Below, piece by piece: positions 15,057 to 22,378 of a stretch of 64,000 bases of DNA. How positions within the stretch are numbered: the stretch's first letter is position 1; each line of letters begins with the position of its first letter. Position numbers and translations under genes: made by a program. The stretch is from CAZGAQ01 sp964523405 (GTDB lineage: Bacteria; Planctomycetota; Phycisphaerae; UBA1845; Fen-1342), in assembly GCA_964523405.1 (NCBI GenBank), contig CAZGAQ010000012.1:1-64000 (forward strand). Direction: 5' to 3'. The notes beneath the pieces were generated by a model that was not told the DNA's origin, searched no databases, and saw nothing but the letters and a program-made list of their open reading frames with translations.

Positions 15057-15650
15057 ATGCTGGAAGCGGTCGGACTGGTCGAGCTGACGAGCATCGGCCT
15101 GGGGTACCAGGCGCAGGATGCGATGCTCAAGGCGGGCGACGTACGCGTGCTGGTGGCGCGGACGATCTGTTCCGGCAAATACTTCGTCGGCGTGACGGGG
15201 CCGCTCGCCGCAGTGGCGGCCGCGGTCGAGGCCGGTGTGGAAGCAATCCCCGACGGGCTGATCGACCAGGCGGTCATTCCACAAATCCACGCGCAGGTGT
15301 TCGCCGCGCTGGGCCAGTCGATCGAGTTCCACGTGTCGGCCGCCGGAGGCCCACAGCGGGGGGACGGGCCGGGGGCGCTGCCCGGCGCGCTGGGCGTGAT
15401 CGAGACCTTCACGGGGACGAGCATCCTGGAGGCGGCCGACGCGGCCGCGAAGGCCGGAGCGGTGACGCTGCTGCGGGTGCACCTGGCGATGGCCCTGGGC
15501 GGCAAGGGATACCTGCTGATGGCGGGGTCGGTGGCGGACGTGCAGGCAGCAGTGCAGGCGGGCGGACAAGTCGCGCGCATGAAGGGGCTGCTGGTCTCGG
15601 CGGTGACGATTCCGGGCCCATCGCGGGAACTGCTGGCGGAGTACATCTGA
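15057..15650 (+). CDS. BMC-T tandem-domain shell protein (trimer)
   Basis: A 197-residue protein with two fused BMC domains. The first has LEAVGLVELTSIGLGYQAQD, ARTICSGKYFVGVTG, and the second has GALGVIETFTGTSILEAADA, LLRVHLAMALGGKGYLLMAG, TIPGPSRELL. The SGKY pore region with Cys39 in RTICSGKY is characteristic of BMC-T proteins encoded beside PduS/RnfC-like proteins; that Cys could sit at the pore of the trimer, where PduT-type proteins bind an Fe-S cluster. Last gene of the BMC operon, 104 bases after the PduS-like gene. Confidence 0.93.
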   Translation: MLEAVGLVELTSIGLGYQAQDAMLKAGDVRVLVARTICSGKYFVGVTGPLAAVAAAVEAGVEAIPDGLIDQAVIPQIHAQVFAALGQSIEFHVSAAGGPQRGDGPGALPGALGVIETFTGTSILEAADAAAKAGAVTLLRVHLAMALGGKGYLLMAGSVADVQAAVQAGGQVARMKGLLVSAVTIPGPSRELLAEYI

Positions 15651-15659
15651 GCGCGGCGG

Positions 15660-15753
15660 GATTGCGGGAGCCGGAGCAGGAGGGTCTGGGAGGTGGCACG
15701 CACGGCTCAGAGGGCGGAGCCGGGAGCCGGCAAGTCCACAACCTCCCGCAATC
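15660..15753. repeat. Inverted repeat after the BMC operon
   Basis: GATTGCGGGAG (15660-15670) is matched by its exact complement CTCCCGCAATC (15743-15753), 72 bases apart. It begins 9 bases after the BMC-T stop and lies between the two convergent transcription units (BMC operon and comF). The long loop is Gly/GGAG-rich. It may act as a transcription end structure, although there is no T-tract. Confidence 0.5.
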
Positions 15754-15832
15754 GTCTTGGCGCGCGCCGGCCCTGCAACGCCCTGCCACTGCTGAGATAC
15801 CCGCGGTAAACGGCCGGAGACAGGCCGGAGGC

Positions 15833-16783
15833 CTAGGGTCCCCCGCTTGTGGGGAACGTACCGGCCGGCGGGTCGCCGGGGGCAGGCGGCCGGGCAACGA
15901 CCAGGGCGTAGATACGACGGGCACCGGCCCGCCGCAGCACCTTCGACACCTCGTGCACCGTCGCCCCCGCCACCAGCAGATTATCCACAATACACACCGT
16001 CCGCCCCGCCAGCGTCGGCACGCACCGCCCGCCCCGCGTCAGCCGCCACCACCACCCCGGCGGCCCGAAGCACCCCCGCACGTTCTCAAACCGCTGCGTC
16101 TTCGACGACATCCCCGTCTGGCTCGGCGTGTGTTTCGCCCGCCGCACCAGCCGCACCACCGGCAGCCCCAGCCGCTCCGCCAACGCCTCCGCCAACAGGT
16201 GCGCATGGTCGCACGGCCGCTGCCACCGCCGCAGCCAGTGCATCGGCACCGGCACCAGCGCGTCAATCTGGCCCACCCCCCCCCCCCCCCCCAACCCCCC
16301 CCCCCCCCCCCCCCCCAAAAACCCCCCCCCCCCCGCGGCCCCCCCGGGGTTAAGCGCGAGCAGCGCCAGNNNNNNNNNNCACCCCCGCAACGCCGCCTCC
16401 AGCAGTTCCGCAAAATACGCCGCACACCGCTCGTCCCCCCGGTGCTTCAGCGCGAGCAGCGCCTGTCGCGTCGCCGGCGTGTACCGCCCGACGCGCGCCA
16501 CACCCGCCACGTTCCAGAATGGCTCCGTCCGGCACCGGGCACAGCCGCCCTCATGAATGGCCGCCGTCGGCAGCGTCCGCCCACACCGCCTGCAATACTC
16601 CTCGGCGAACCCAGCCCGCATCTCCCCGTCACACCGCGCGCAGGCCGCTCCCGCCCCGGTCGGCAGCCACTCTCCACAGGCCACACACGTCTGCGGCACC
16701 AGCAAATCGAGTAGCCCCCCGCCCAGCCCTTTCAGCCCCGACCACGCCGCCCTCGGTACCACCCCCAGGCCCACCACGTGCAC
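15833..16783 (-). CDS. ComF-family phosphoribosyltransferase-like protein (interrupted by an assembly artefact)
   Basis: Amidophosphoribosyltransferase-like protein of the ComF/GntX family, linked to DNA uptake or nucleotide salvage. The N-terminus has a paired zinc-finger pattern (CVACGEWLP, CARCDGEMR, CRRCGRTLP, CARCRTEPF). The C-terminal half has DALVPVPMHWLRRW, RQKTQ-like SSKTQRFENVRG and the PRPP-loop VCIVDNLLVAGATVHEV. The usual loop is VDDVxTTGAT; here the second acid is Asn and TT is VA, so activity is uncertain. The central part is unreliable: 10 N and a poly-C run (Gly-rich in translation) at 16274-16379 replace real sequence. Start at 16783 follows xseB by 14 bases on the same strand. 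Confidence 0.8.
   Translation of the reverse strand: MHVVGLGVVPRAAWSGLKGLGGGLLDLLVPQTCVACGEWLPTGAGAACARCDGEMRAGFAEEYCRRCGRTLPTAAIHEGGCARCRTEPFWNVAGVARVGRYTPATRQALLALKHRGDERCAAYFAELLEAALRGXXXXLALLALNPGGAAGGGGFLGGGGGGGLGGGGGVGQIDALVPVPMHWLRRWQRPCDHAHLLAEALAERLGLPVVRLVRRAKHTPSQTGMSSKTQRFENVRGCFGPPGWWWRLTRGGRCVPTLAGRTVCIVDNLLVAGATVHEVSKVLRRAGARRIYALVVARPPAPGDPPAGTFPTSGGP
16274..16379. other. Poly-C run, duplicated end and 10-base N gap (assembly artefact)
   Basis: About 60 bases of nearly pure C (16274-16334) are followed by GC-rich sequence and ten N (16370-16379). AGCGCGAGCAGCGCC occurs just before the N run (16353-16367) and again 96 bases later (16449-16463), so the sequence before the gap duplicates sequence after it. 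This looks like poly-G read tails on the minus strand joined across a scaffold gap, not biology. Confidence 0.9.
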
Positions 16784-16797
16784 CCCTCCTCGCGCCC

Positions 16798-17085
16798 CTA
16801 CACCCCGTCCTCCGCGGCCTCATCGTCCGCCCCCGTCGCGCCCTCCGCCGGGGCCTCAAAGGGCGTCACTTGTGGTTGCCCGGCCGCGTCAAGCTGGATC
16901 TGGGCAATCCGCTGCTCCGCCTGATCCAGGATCTTCCGGCAGTGCGCCGCCAGCGCCATCGCTTCCTCGTACTTGGCGATGGACTCCTCGATGCCGATCT
17001 CGCCGGACTCCATCGCCTCGACGATGGCGTCCAGCCGCTGCATCGCGGCCTCGAACTTCAGTCCCTTGACGGGTTGCTTGCTCAT
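16798..17085 (-). CDS. xseB: Exodeoxyribonuclease VII small subunit
   Basis: XseB supports the XseA nuclease that degrades single-stranded DNA in mismatch repair. The 95-residue protein has the family core LKFEAAMQRLDAIVEAMESGEIGIEESI, KYEEAMALAAHCRKILDQAEQRI, with an extra acidic, Ala-rich tail of about 25 residues. I start at the ATG at 17085 (MSKQPVKG); the frame is open 30 bases further but adds only an unlikely leader. The large subunit gene xseA is not in this window. It precedes the comF gene on the same strand with a 14-base gap. Confidence 0.92.
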   Translation of the reverse strand: MSKQPVKGLKFEAAMQRLDAIVEAMESGEIGIEESIAKYEEAMALAAHCRKILDQAEQRIAQIQLDAAGQPQVTPFEAPAEGATGADDEAAEDGV

Positions 17086-17299
17086 ACCGGCGGCTCCGCG
17101 GGGCACCCAAGCCACATCTTCGCCGCCCCGCCTCGGGGGTCAAGGTCCGTCCCCGCCCCCTTTCGCGCCGTTTTCGGTTTTGACAAGCGGGCCGCCTTCT
17201 TTCATACTCACCATCCGGTCGCGCGCCTGTTGGGCAACCGCTAAGACCATCAGCGGCAGGCACGCAACACGTGACCGGTAGCCGAGTTAGGAGTTCGTT

Positions 17300-18706
17300 A
17301 TGGCCGGTCGTCCTGTGTCGATGGGCGGAACTTCCACCCTCACGTACTGGGTGATCACGTTCGCGATCCTGACGGTGGCCTCCCTGGGGCTCTTCATCTT
17401 CGAACTCACGAATGTGAAAGCCCTCGAGAATCGCGCCGTCTCCGCACAAAAACGAGCCGACGGCTACGGCACACCGCCGCAGTACTACGCGGACGAAGCA
17501 ACCGCCCGCAAAACCAACGTCTTTGCGGTCATGTCCGACGACCTCCGCAAGATCGCCGGCGCGGTCACGGGCGTCGCCGACGACGTCGGCCCCTACATCG
17601 TCAGCAAGGCCGAACGCGCCGTGAAGGACATCGCCGAGCGCAAGCCCGGCACCGTCAACCCCACCGACACCCTGCTCACCGCGCTCGCCCGCCTCGACCA
17701 GCTCCACACCGAGGAGCGCGACCGCGCCAACACGGCCACTGCGGACGCCAAGAGTCTGCAGGACGAGAAGGCTGCCCTCACCGCCCAGCTCGACAGCACC
17801 AACAAGCAGTTCGAGCAGCAGATGGGCGCCCTGCGCGAGCAGCTCAAACGCAACCAGGACGAGAAGACCACGGCCCTCGGTCAGAAGGACGAACAGCTCC
17901 GCGAAGCCCAGGCCGAGATCAACGCCCAGAAGCAGCAGCTCGTCAAAAACGAGCGCGAAGGCATCGCCATCGTCCGCGACAAGGAAGTCGAAATCGCCCG
18001 CCTGCAGAACCAGATCGACGCTCTCACCAAGCAGGTCAAGGACCTGAAGCCGAGCTCCTTCGACCCCGCCGCCATCCTCACCAAGGCCGACGGCAACATC
18101 CTCCGCGCCGTCCCCGGCAGCGACGTCGTCTACATCAACCTCGGCACGCAGGACAAGATCCGCGTCGGCCTGGGCTTCGAGGTCTACTCCCAGACCCGCG
18201 AAGTGCCCAAGAACCTCCGTGGCAAGGCTTCGCTCGAAGTCGTCACCGTCATGGAAGACACCGCCGAATGCCGCGTCACACGCCGCGATCCGAGCCAGCC
18301 CATCCTCCAGGGCGACATCATCGTCAACATCGCCTACGAGCGCAACCGCAAGCCCAAGTTCGTGGTGCGCGGCGACTTCGACCTCAACTATGACGGCACC
18401 ATCGACTTCGACGGCCCCACGCAGGTCGCCAACTTGATCCGCCAGTGGGGCGGCCAGGTGGTCGACGAGCTCAACGAATCCGTCGATTTCGTCGTCGTCG
18501 GTATGGCCCCCAACGTCCCCAACATCGCCGCCGGCCAGCCCGTCAGCGACGTGGTCAAGGACCAGGCCCAGCAGCAGCAGCTCAAGCAGGGCAAGTTCCG
18601 CGACCTCGTGGACCAGGCCAACAAAATGTACATCCCCGTCATCACGCAGAACCAGTTCCTGTTCCTGACCGGCTACACCGGCGATTCCGGACTCGCTCAG
18701 CGTTAG
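17300..18706 (+). CDS. Membrane-anchored coiled-coil protein with BRCT-like C-terminal domain
   Basis: A 468-residue protein of unknown function. One transmembrane helix (YWVITFAILTVASLGLFIF, about residues 17-35) anchors it. Residues 125-250 form a long charged coiled coil rich in Gln, Lys and Glu. Residues 265-345 (ADGNILRAVPGSDVVYINLG, GLGFEVYS, ILQGDIIVNI) resemble a beta-rich domain, and about 350-405 (FVVRGDFDLN, GPTQVANLIRQWGGQVV, SVDFVVVGMAP) have the look of a BRCT-type fold, which usually binds phosphopeptides or DNA ends. It is unusual to find this on a membrane coiled-coil protein. It stands alone between xseB and folP. Domain calls are from pattern only. Confidence 0.6.
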   Translation: MAGRPVSMGGTSTLTYWVITFAILTVASLGLFIFELTNVKALENRAVSAQKRADGYGTPPQYYADEATARKTNVFAVMSDDLRKIAGAVTGVADDVGPYIVSKAERAVKDIAERKPGTVNPTDTLLTALARLDQLHTEERDRANTATADAKSLQDEKAALTAQLDSTNKQFEQQMGALREQLKRNQDEKTTALGQKDEQLREAQAEINAQKQQLVKNEREGIAIVRDKEVEIARLQNQIDALTKQVKDLKPSSFDPAAILTKADGNILRAVPGSDVVYINLGTQDKIRVGLGFEVYSQTREVPKNLRGKASLEVVTVMEDTAECRVTRRDPSQPILQGDIIVNIAYERNRKPKFVVRGDFDLNYDGTIDFDGPTQVANLIRQWGGQVVDELNESVDFVVVGMAPNVPNIAAGQPVSDVVKDQAQQQQLKQGKFRDLVDQANKMYIPVITQNQFLFLTGYTGDSGLAQR

Positions 18707-18723
18707 GCATCGCGATCGTCACC

Positions 18724-18745
18724 CCTCCCCCGCTCCCGGGGGAGG
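18724..18745. terminator. GC-rich hairpin between two convergent genes
   Basis: CCTCCCCCG, loop CTCC, CGGGGGAGG: a perfect 9-base stem 18 bases after the stop of the coiled-coil protein and before the convergent folP end. There is no T-tract, so it may be a Rho-dependent or bidirectional end, or a short palindromic intergenic repeat. Confidence 0.5.
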
Positions 18746-18837
18746 CCCAGCCTGGGTGTGGGGGTTAGGTGCTATTCCCTGCCCCTTCCCCGGCGCGCTG
18801 ACGGCCGCCCGCGTCCAGCCTCCGCACCGCTCGCTTC

Positions 18838-19671
18838 TTACGCGACGTCGGGACCTCGGCCGGCCGCACCCTCCCGAAGCTCTACCCAGACCGTGGCCGC
18901 ATCCCGCAGCGCGCGCACCGCGTGCGTGCGTACGTACGCCGCCCCGCAGTGGAGCGCCCACAGCTCGGCCGCCAGGGTCCCCGCCCCGCGCTCCGCCACG
19001 GCGCGCGGTCCGCGCTCGTCCCGCAGCAGCTCGCCAAGGAAGGATTTGCGCGATGGGCACAGACACAGCGGTAGCCCCAGCGCCCGCAGCGTCTCCAGCT
19101 CGCGCAGCACGCGCACGCTCAGCTCCGGCGCCCGCCCCAGGAAGAACCCCAGGCCGGGATCCAGAATGAGTTGTTCCCGTGCCACGCCCTGCCGCTCCAG
19201 GTCCGCCACCCGCTGCCGAAAGAACGCAACGATCCGCGCCACGATCGTCTCCGCATCCTCGTCGCGCCGCTCCGCCCGCGCCCGCTGCCCCGTCGAGTGC
19301 ATCAGGATCACCCGCACCCGCGCCGCGCGTACCGCCGCCACCGCCTCCGGATCGGCCAGCGCCGTCACGTCGTTGATCATCTCCACCCCCAGCGCCAGCA
19401 TCGCCCGCATCACCTCCGCCTTGTAGGTGTCAATCGAGACCCGCGCCCCCTCCGCGCGCAACGCCCGCACGACCGGCGTGAGCCGCGCAATCTCCTCCGC
19501 CGCACTCACATCCTCCGCGTCCGGGTGCGTCGACTCCGCACCCAGGTCCAGCAGGTCCGCCCCTTCCTGCCGCAACTGCCGCGCGTGCGCGGTCGCCGCC
19601 TCCGGCGCCAGGTACCGCCCGCCATCAGAAAACGAGTCCCGCGTGATGTTCACAATCCCAAGAATCTGCAT
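18838..19671 (-). CDS. folP: Dihydropteroate synthase
   Basis: Condenses 6-hydroxymethyl-dihydropterin pyrophosphate with para-aminobenzoate in folate synthesis. The 277-residue TIM barrel has QILGIVNITRDSFSDGGRYL (normally NVTPDSFSDGG), LDLGAESTHPDA (normally GGESTRPG), VSIDTYKAEV, INDVTAL, VILMHSTG, ILDPGLGFFLG, CPSRKSFLG and VRTHAV. All substrate-binding blocks are recognisable but several invariant positions differ (Thr-Arg for Thr-Pro, His for Arg in the pABA/pyrophosphate loop). Such drift could alter sulfonamide sensitivity. I start at the ATG at 19671; in-frame codons extend upstream without a conserved sequence. Confidence 0.88.
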   Translation of the reverse strand: MQILGIVNITRDSFSDGGRYLAPEAATAHARQLRQEGADLLDLGAESTHPDAEDVSAAEEIARLTPVVRALRAEGARVSIDTYKAEVMRAMLALGVEMINDVTALADPEAVAAVRAARVRVILMHSTGQRARAERRDEDAETIVARIVAFFRQRVADLERQGVAREQLILDPGLGFFLGRAPELSVRVLRELETLRALGLPLCLCPSRKSFLGELLRDERGPRAVAERGAGTLAAELWALHCGAAYVRTHAVRALRDAATVWVELREGAAGRGPDVA

Positions 19672-19834
19672 GCCATTCACCCGCTGCGGCCGCGGACCTG
19701 GGCGAATACCGCTTGCGTCGGGCCGCGGCCCGGTCATCATAGTACCCGTGGGAGGTGCGTCGGACCGCCACCCCCCGCGACGACCGCCGCCCCAACACGC
19801 GACGGACCTCAGGGCCAACAACGGAGGCTGCACC

Positions 19835-20323
19835 ATGACGGCTAAGGACGCAATTCGCAAGCTCATTCAGTTCTGTGACCAGGTGACGCGCGGCTATGTG
19901 GCTGACCTGACCGACCAGGACCTCCTCGTCCGCTCGGTCCCAAACGCCAACCATATCGCCTGGCAGCTCGGCCACCTCATCAGCGGCGGCCAGGAAATGC
20001 TCAAGGCCATCGGCCACCCGGCGCCCCGGCTCCCCGACGGCTTCGCCACCGCTCACAGCCCCGAAGCCGCCCGTTCCGATGACCCCGCCAAGTTCTGCAA
20101 GAAGGCCGAGTACATGCGGCTCTGGGATGAGATCCTCGCCGCCAGCCTCGCAGCCGTCGACGCGACATCGGACGCGGACTTGGACAAGCCGGCCCCAGAG
20201 AAAATGCGGCCCTTCGCGCCGACCAAGGGCGACGTGCTGGCCATCCTCGGCACCCACTGGCTCATGCACGCCGGGCAGTTCGTGCCAATCCGCCGCAAAC
20301 TCGGCAAGGCCCCGTTGTTTTAG
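19835..20323 (+). CDS. DinB-family (four-helix, metal-binding) protein
   Basis: A 162-residue member of the DinB/YfiT-like superfamily, a four-helix bundle that binds a metal through three His. Visible His motifs are NHIAWQLGHLI (near residues 42-50) and THWLMHAGQFVPIRRKLGK near the C-terminus. Family members include thiol-dependent transferases and damage-inducible proteins; the substrate cannot be assigned. The ATG at 19835 follows ACGGAGG. It is divergent from folP. Confidence 0.82.
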   Translation: MTAKDAIRKLIQFCDQVTRGYVADLTDQDLLVRSVPNANHIAWQLGHLISGGQEMLKAIGHPAPRLPDGFATAHSPEAARSDDPAKFCKKAEYMRLWDEILAASLAAVDATSDADLDKPAPEKMRPFAPTKGDVLAILGTHWLMHAGQFVPIRRKLGKAPLF

Positions 20324-20419
20324 ACGTTCCGGTCCCGTGTGATTCTGTGCCGAGGCCGGCCGGGTACGCGCACCACCGCGGCCCCCGCCCGTTCGACACT
20401 CCGCGCGCCGGCCGCGCCG

Positions 20420-21205
20420 TCAGTACACATCCACTTCGACGTCGCTGACCTTCGTCCCCGTCAGCCCGCCGCTGTCGCGCACCTCGACCGTCACCGACAA
20501 CACGTACACCTGGTACGCCCCCGACGCCGGCGCGGGATGCAGCATATCCTCCGTATCGGTGACGTGCCGCCCGCGCAGCGCTTCCGCGCGCGTGTACGCG
20601 TGATCGAGCGTCAGCGTGCTCGACCAGTCCGTGTCATACGTCCCGTCCCCCTCCACGTCCCAGCGCACCTGCAACCCCGTCTGCCCGTCCTGCTCGTCCC
20701 AGCTCCCGCTGGCATCGAACAGAATCGGCACCATCGCCGCTGTCTCGCCCGCGGCGATGCCCACCGCATGCACCGCGTGTCCCAGCACCCCGTGCGGTGC
20801 CGTGTTCGCCGCCGCCCCCACCGGCACCAACGTCGTCACTTCCGCCGTCCGCCCGTTCTCGTCGCGCACCTTGATCGTGTAGTGCGCCGTGGTCGCGGCG
20901 CGATTCTGCAGACTGATGTACGCGATCGCCGTCCCGCCCGTCGCCGTCGTCTTCTGCCACAGCGGCGCCGCCAGGAAGTTCGCCTCCACCACCTCCAGCT
21001 TGCTCACCGGCGACGTCGTCCCCCAACTGAAGTACATGTAGCTGTCCGGCCCCGCCTGCTGCGTCGGCGTCACGTTCAGAACCACGTCCAGCGCCCCCAG
21101 CGCATTCGGGTCCGTCGTGCCAGTCGGCCCGCAGCCCTGCGTGAGCGACCACACTCCCACCAACCCCGCCGCCCACACCACCCGCCGCAGCTTCAGCCAC
21201 GTCAT
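20420..21205 (-). CDS. Predicted lipoprotein with PKD-like domain
   Basis: A 261-residue exported protein of unknown function. The signal peptide ends in a lipobox, SLTQGC (Cys25). The N-terminal half is beta-rich (YMYFSWGTTSPVSKLEVVEA). The C-terminal half resembles a PKD-type immunoglobulin fold: PILFDASGSWDEQDGQ, VRWDVEGDGTYDTDWSS, DHAYTRAEAL, VTVEVRDSGG. Such domains mediate binding at the cell surface. No enzymatic motif is visible. It stands alone between a DinB-like gene (convergent) and the GDPD gene. Confidence 0.65.
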   Translation of the reverse strand: MTWLKLRRVVWAAGLVGVWSLTQGCGPTGTTDPNALGALDVVLNVTPTQQAGPDSYMYFSWGTTSPVSKLEVVEANFLAAPLWQKTTATGGTAIAYISLQNRAATTAHYTIKVRDENGRTAEVTTLVPVGAAANTAPHGVLGHAVHAVGIAAGETAAMVPILFDASGSWDEQDGQTGLQVRWDVEGDGTYDTDWSSTLTLDHAYTRAEALRGRHVTDTEDMLHPAPASGAYQVYVLSVTVEVRDSGGLTGTKVSDVEVDVY

Positions 21206-21544
21206 GTTGTTGCTCCTGTTTCCTCAGCCACACCGACCGCTGGCACGGGACTCTCCATCCCGCCATCGAACCACGCCGGCCGGTATCGCGCCCGTGATTT
21301 GCCGCAGGCAACACCCTTGCCCGCTGGAGCCCCAGTCTACCGCCGACCCGCCGAGACCGCGAGCGCTCCCGCCGCACGAACTCCAATCCGTGATCGCTCC
21401 CGATCCTCCCTGGCGTGGCGCGCCATGCCGCGTCTACCACCCCGGCGCTCTTGGTCGCCATTATCTGCCCGTGGTCACTTTGTTAACTGCTCACCTTGTT
21501 ACTCCCCCCTTCCCACTTTCTCACCTCCCCACCTTCCCGCTCCG
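21206..21544. other. Gene-free stretch with heptamer-like repeats
   Basis: 339 bases between the PKD-like lipoprotein and the GDPD gene. I see no coding signal. Four consecutive 7-base units (CACTTTG, TTAACTG, CTCACCT, TGTTACT) occupy 21476-21503 and are followed by pyrimidine-rich sequence with ACTTTCTCACC and ACCTTCCC units. They belong to the same degenerate heptamer family seen at 46325-46352 and 51341-51473. Confidence 0.5.
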
Positions 21545-22378
21545 TCACCGCACCACGCAGCGCCCCGCCAACTTCCCAGACTGCAACGCCTCGCGAAGTT
21601 GTCCCGGCCGATTCGTGATGATCCCGTCCACGCCCGCCGCCGCCAGCCGCTGCCAATCCGCCAAGTCATCCACGGTCCAGGCAAACACCTTGTAGCCGCG
21701 CGCGTGCAACTGCTGGATCAACTCCGCCGGCAGGTCCGTGTGCTTCCACGCCACGATCTGCGCCCCCGTCGCCGGCAGACCATCCCAACGCTTCTGGTCG
21801 AACTCCTTGTCCCCCAGCACCGCCAGCGGCTGGTTCGGCTCCAGCTTGTGCAGTTCCTCCAGGAACTTCCAGTCAAAGCTCTGCACAACTAGCTTCCCAA
21901 TGAGCCCTTTGTGCCGCAGCAGCCGGGCGTGCGCCTCCGCCGTCCCGGCCTTCCGTTCCAGCAGCGTCTGCGAACTCGCCTGAATCACGTCCAGCGCTTC
22001 CGCCAGCCGCGGGATTCGCTCCCCGACGAACTTCGCGCCAAACCACGCCCCCGCGTCCAGCGCGTCGATTTGCGCATCCGTCAGCTTCGCAAACTGAATC
22101 TCTTTCCCCCCCATCCGCTGCACCGCGTCCGTCGTCCGATCCACCGTCCCGTCATGTAGAACGTACAGCGTCCCATCGGCCGACGCACGCGAATCCAGTT
22201 CCACGTAGTCCGCCTGCTTGGCGATGGCTCCGCGGAACGACGCCAGCGTGTTCTCCGGCGCCGCCTGCGAATCGCCGCGATGCCCAATCACCAGCATCGG
22301 CTTCGTCCCTTGGCAGCCGCACAACGCCCCCAGCCCAACCACCGCCACCAACCCCGCGCACCACATGTTCTTCATCAT
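21545..22378 (-). CDS. Glycerophosphodiester phosphodiesterase (lipoprotein)
   Basis: Hydrolyses glycerophosphodiesters to glycerol 3-phosphate and an alcohol, here outside the cytoplasm. The 277-residue GDPD-family TIM barrel has IGHRGDSQAAPENTLASF (catalytic His and Glu), YVELDSRASADGTLYVLHD (metal-binding Glu/Asp and His), and VFAWTVDD plus GVDGIITNRP at the C-terminus. A signal peptide ends in LCGCQG, a lipobox-like site. The second substrate block DAGAWFG is followed by a short middle region, typical of the shorter bacterial forms. Confidence 0.9.
   Translation of the reverse strand: MMKNMWCAGLVAVVGLGALCGCQGTKPMLVIGHRGDSQAAPENTLASFRGAIAKQADYVELDSRASADGTLYVLHDGTVDRTTDAVQRMGGKEIQFAKLTDAQIDALDAGAWFGAKFVGERIPRLAEALDVIQASSQTLLERKAGTAEAHARLLRHKGLIGKLVVQSFDWKFLEELHKLEPNQPLAVLGDKEFDQKRWDGLPATGAQIVAWKHTDLPAELIQQLHARGYKVFAWTVDDLADWQRLAAAGVDGIITNRPGQLREALQSGKLAGRCVVR

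Noticed and set aside
5205..15650. B12-dependent propanediol or ethanolamine BMC
   Set aside because: No diol dehydratase, ethanolamine lyase, glycyl radical enzyme or cobalamin adenosyltransferase gene is present despite the PduS/EutT-like segments.
16275..16380. Poly-C tract as a real Gly-rich domain or phase-variable homopolymer
   Set aside because: Length, neighbouring N run and repeated flank indicate read artefact and scaffold gap.
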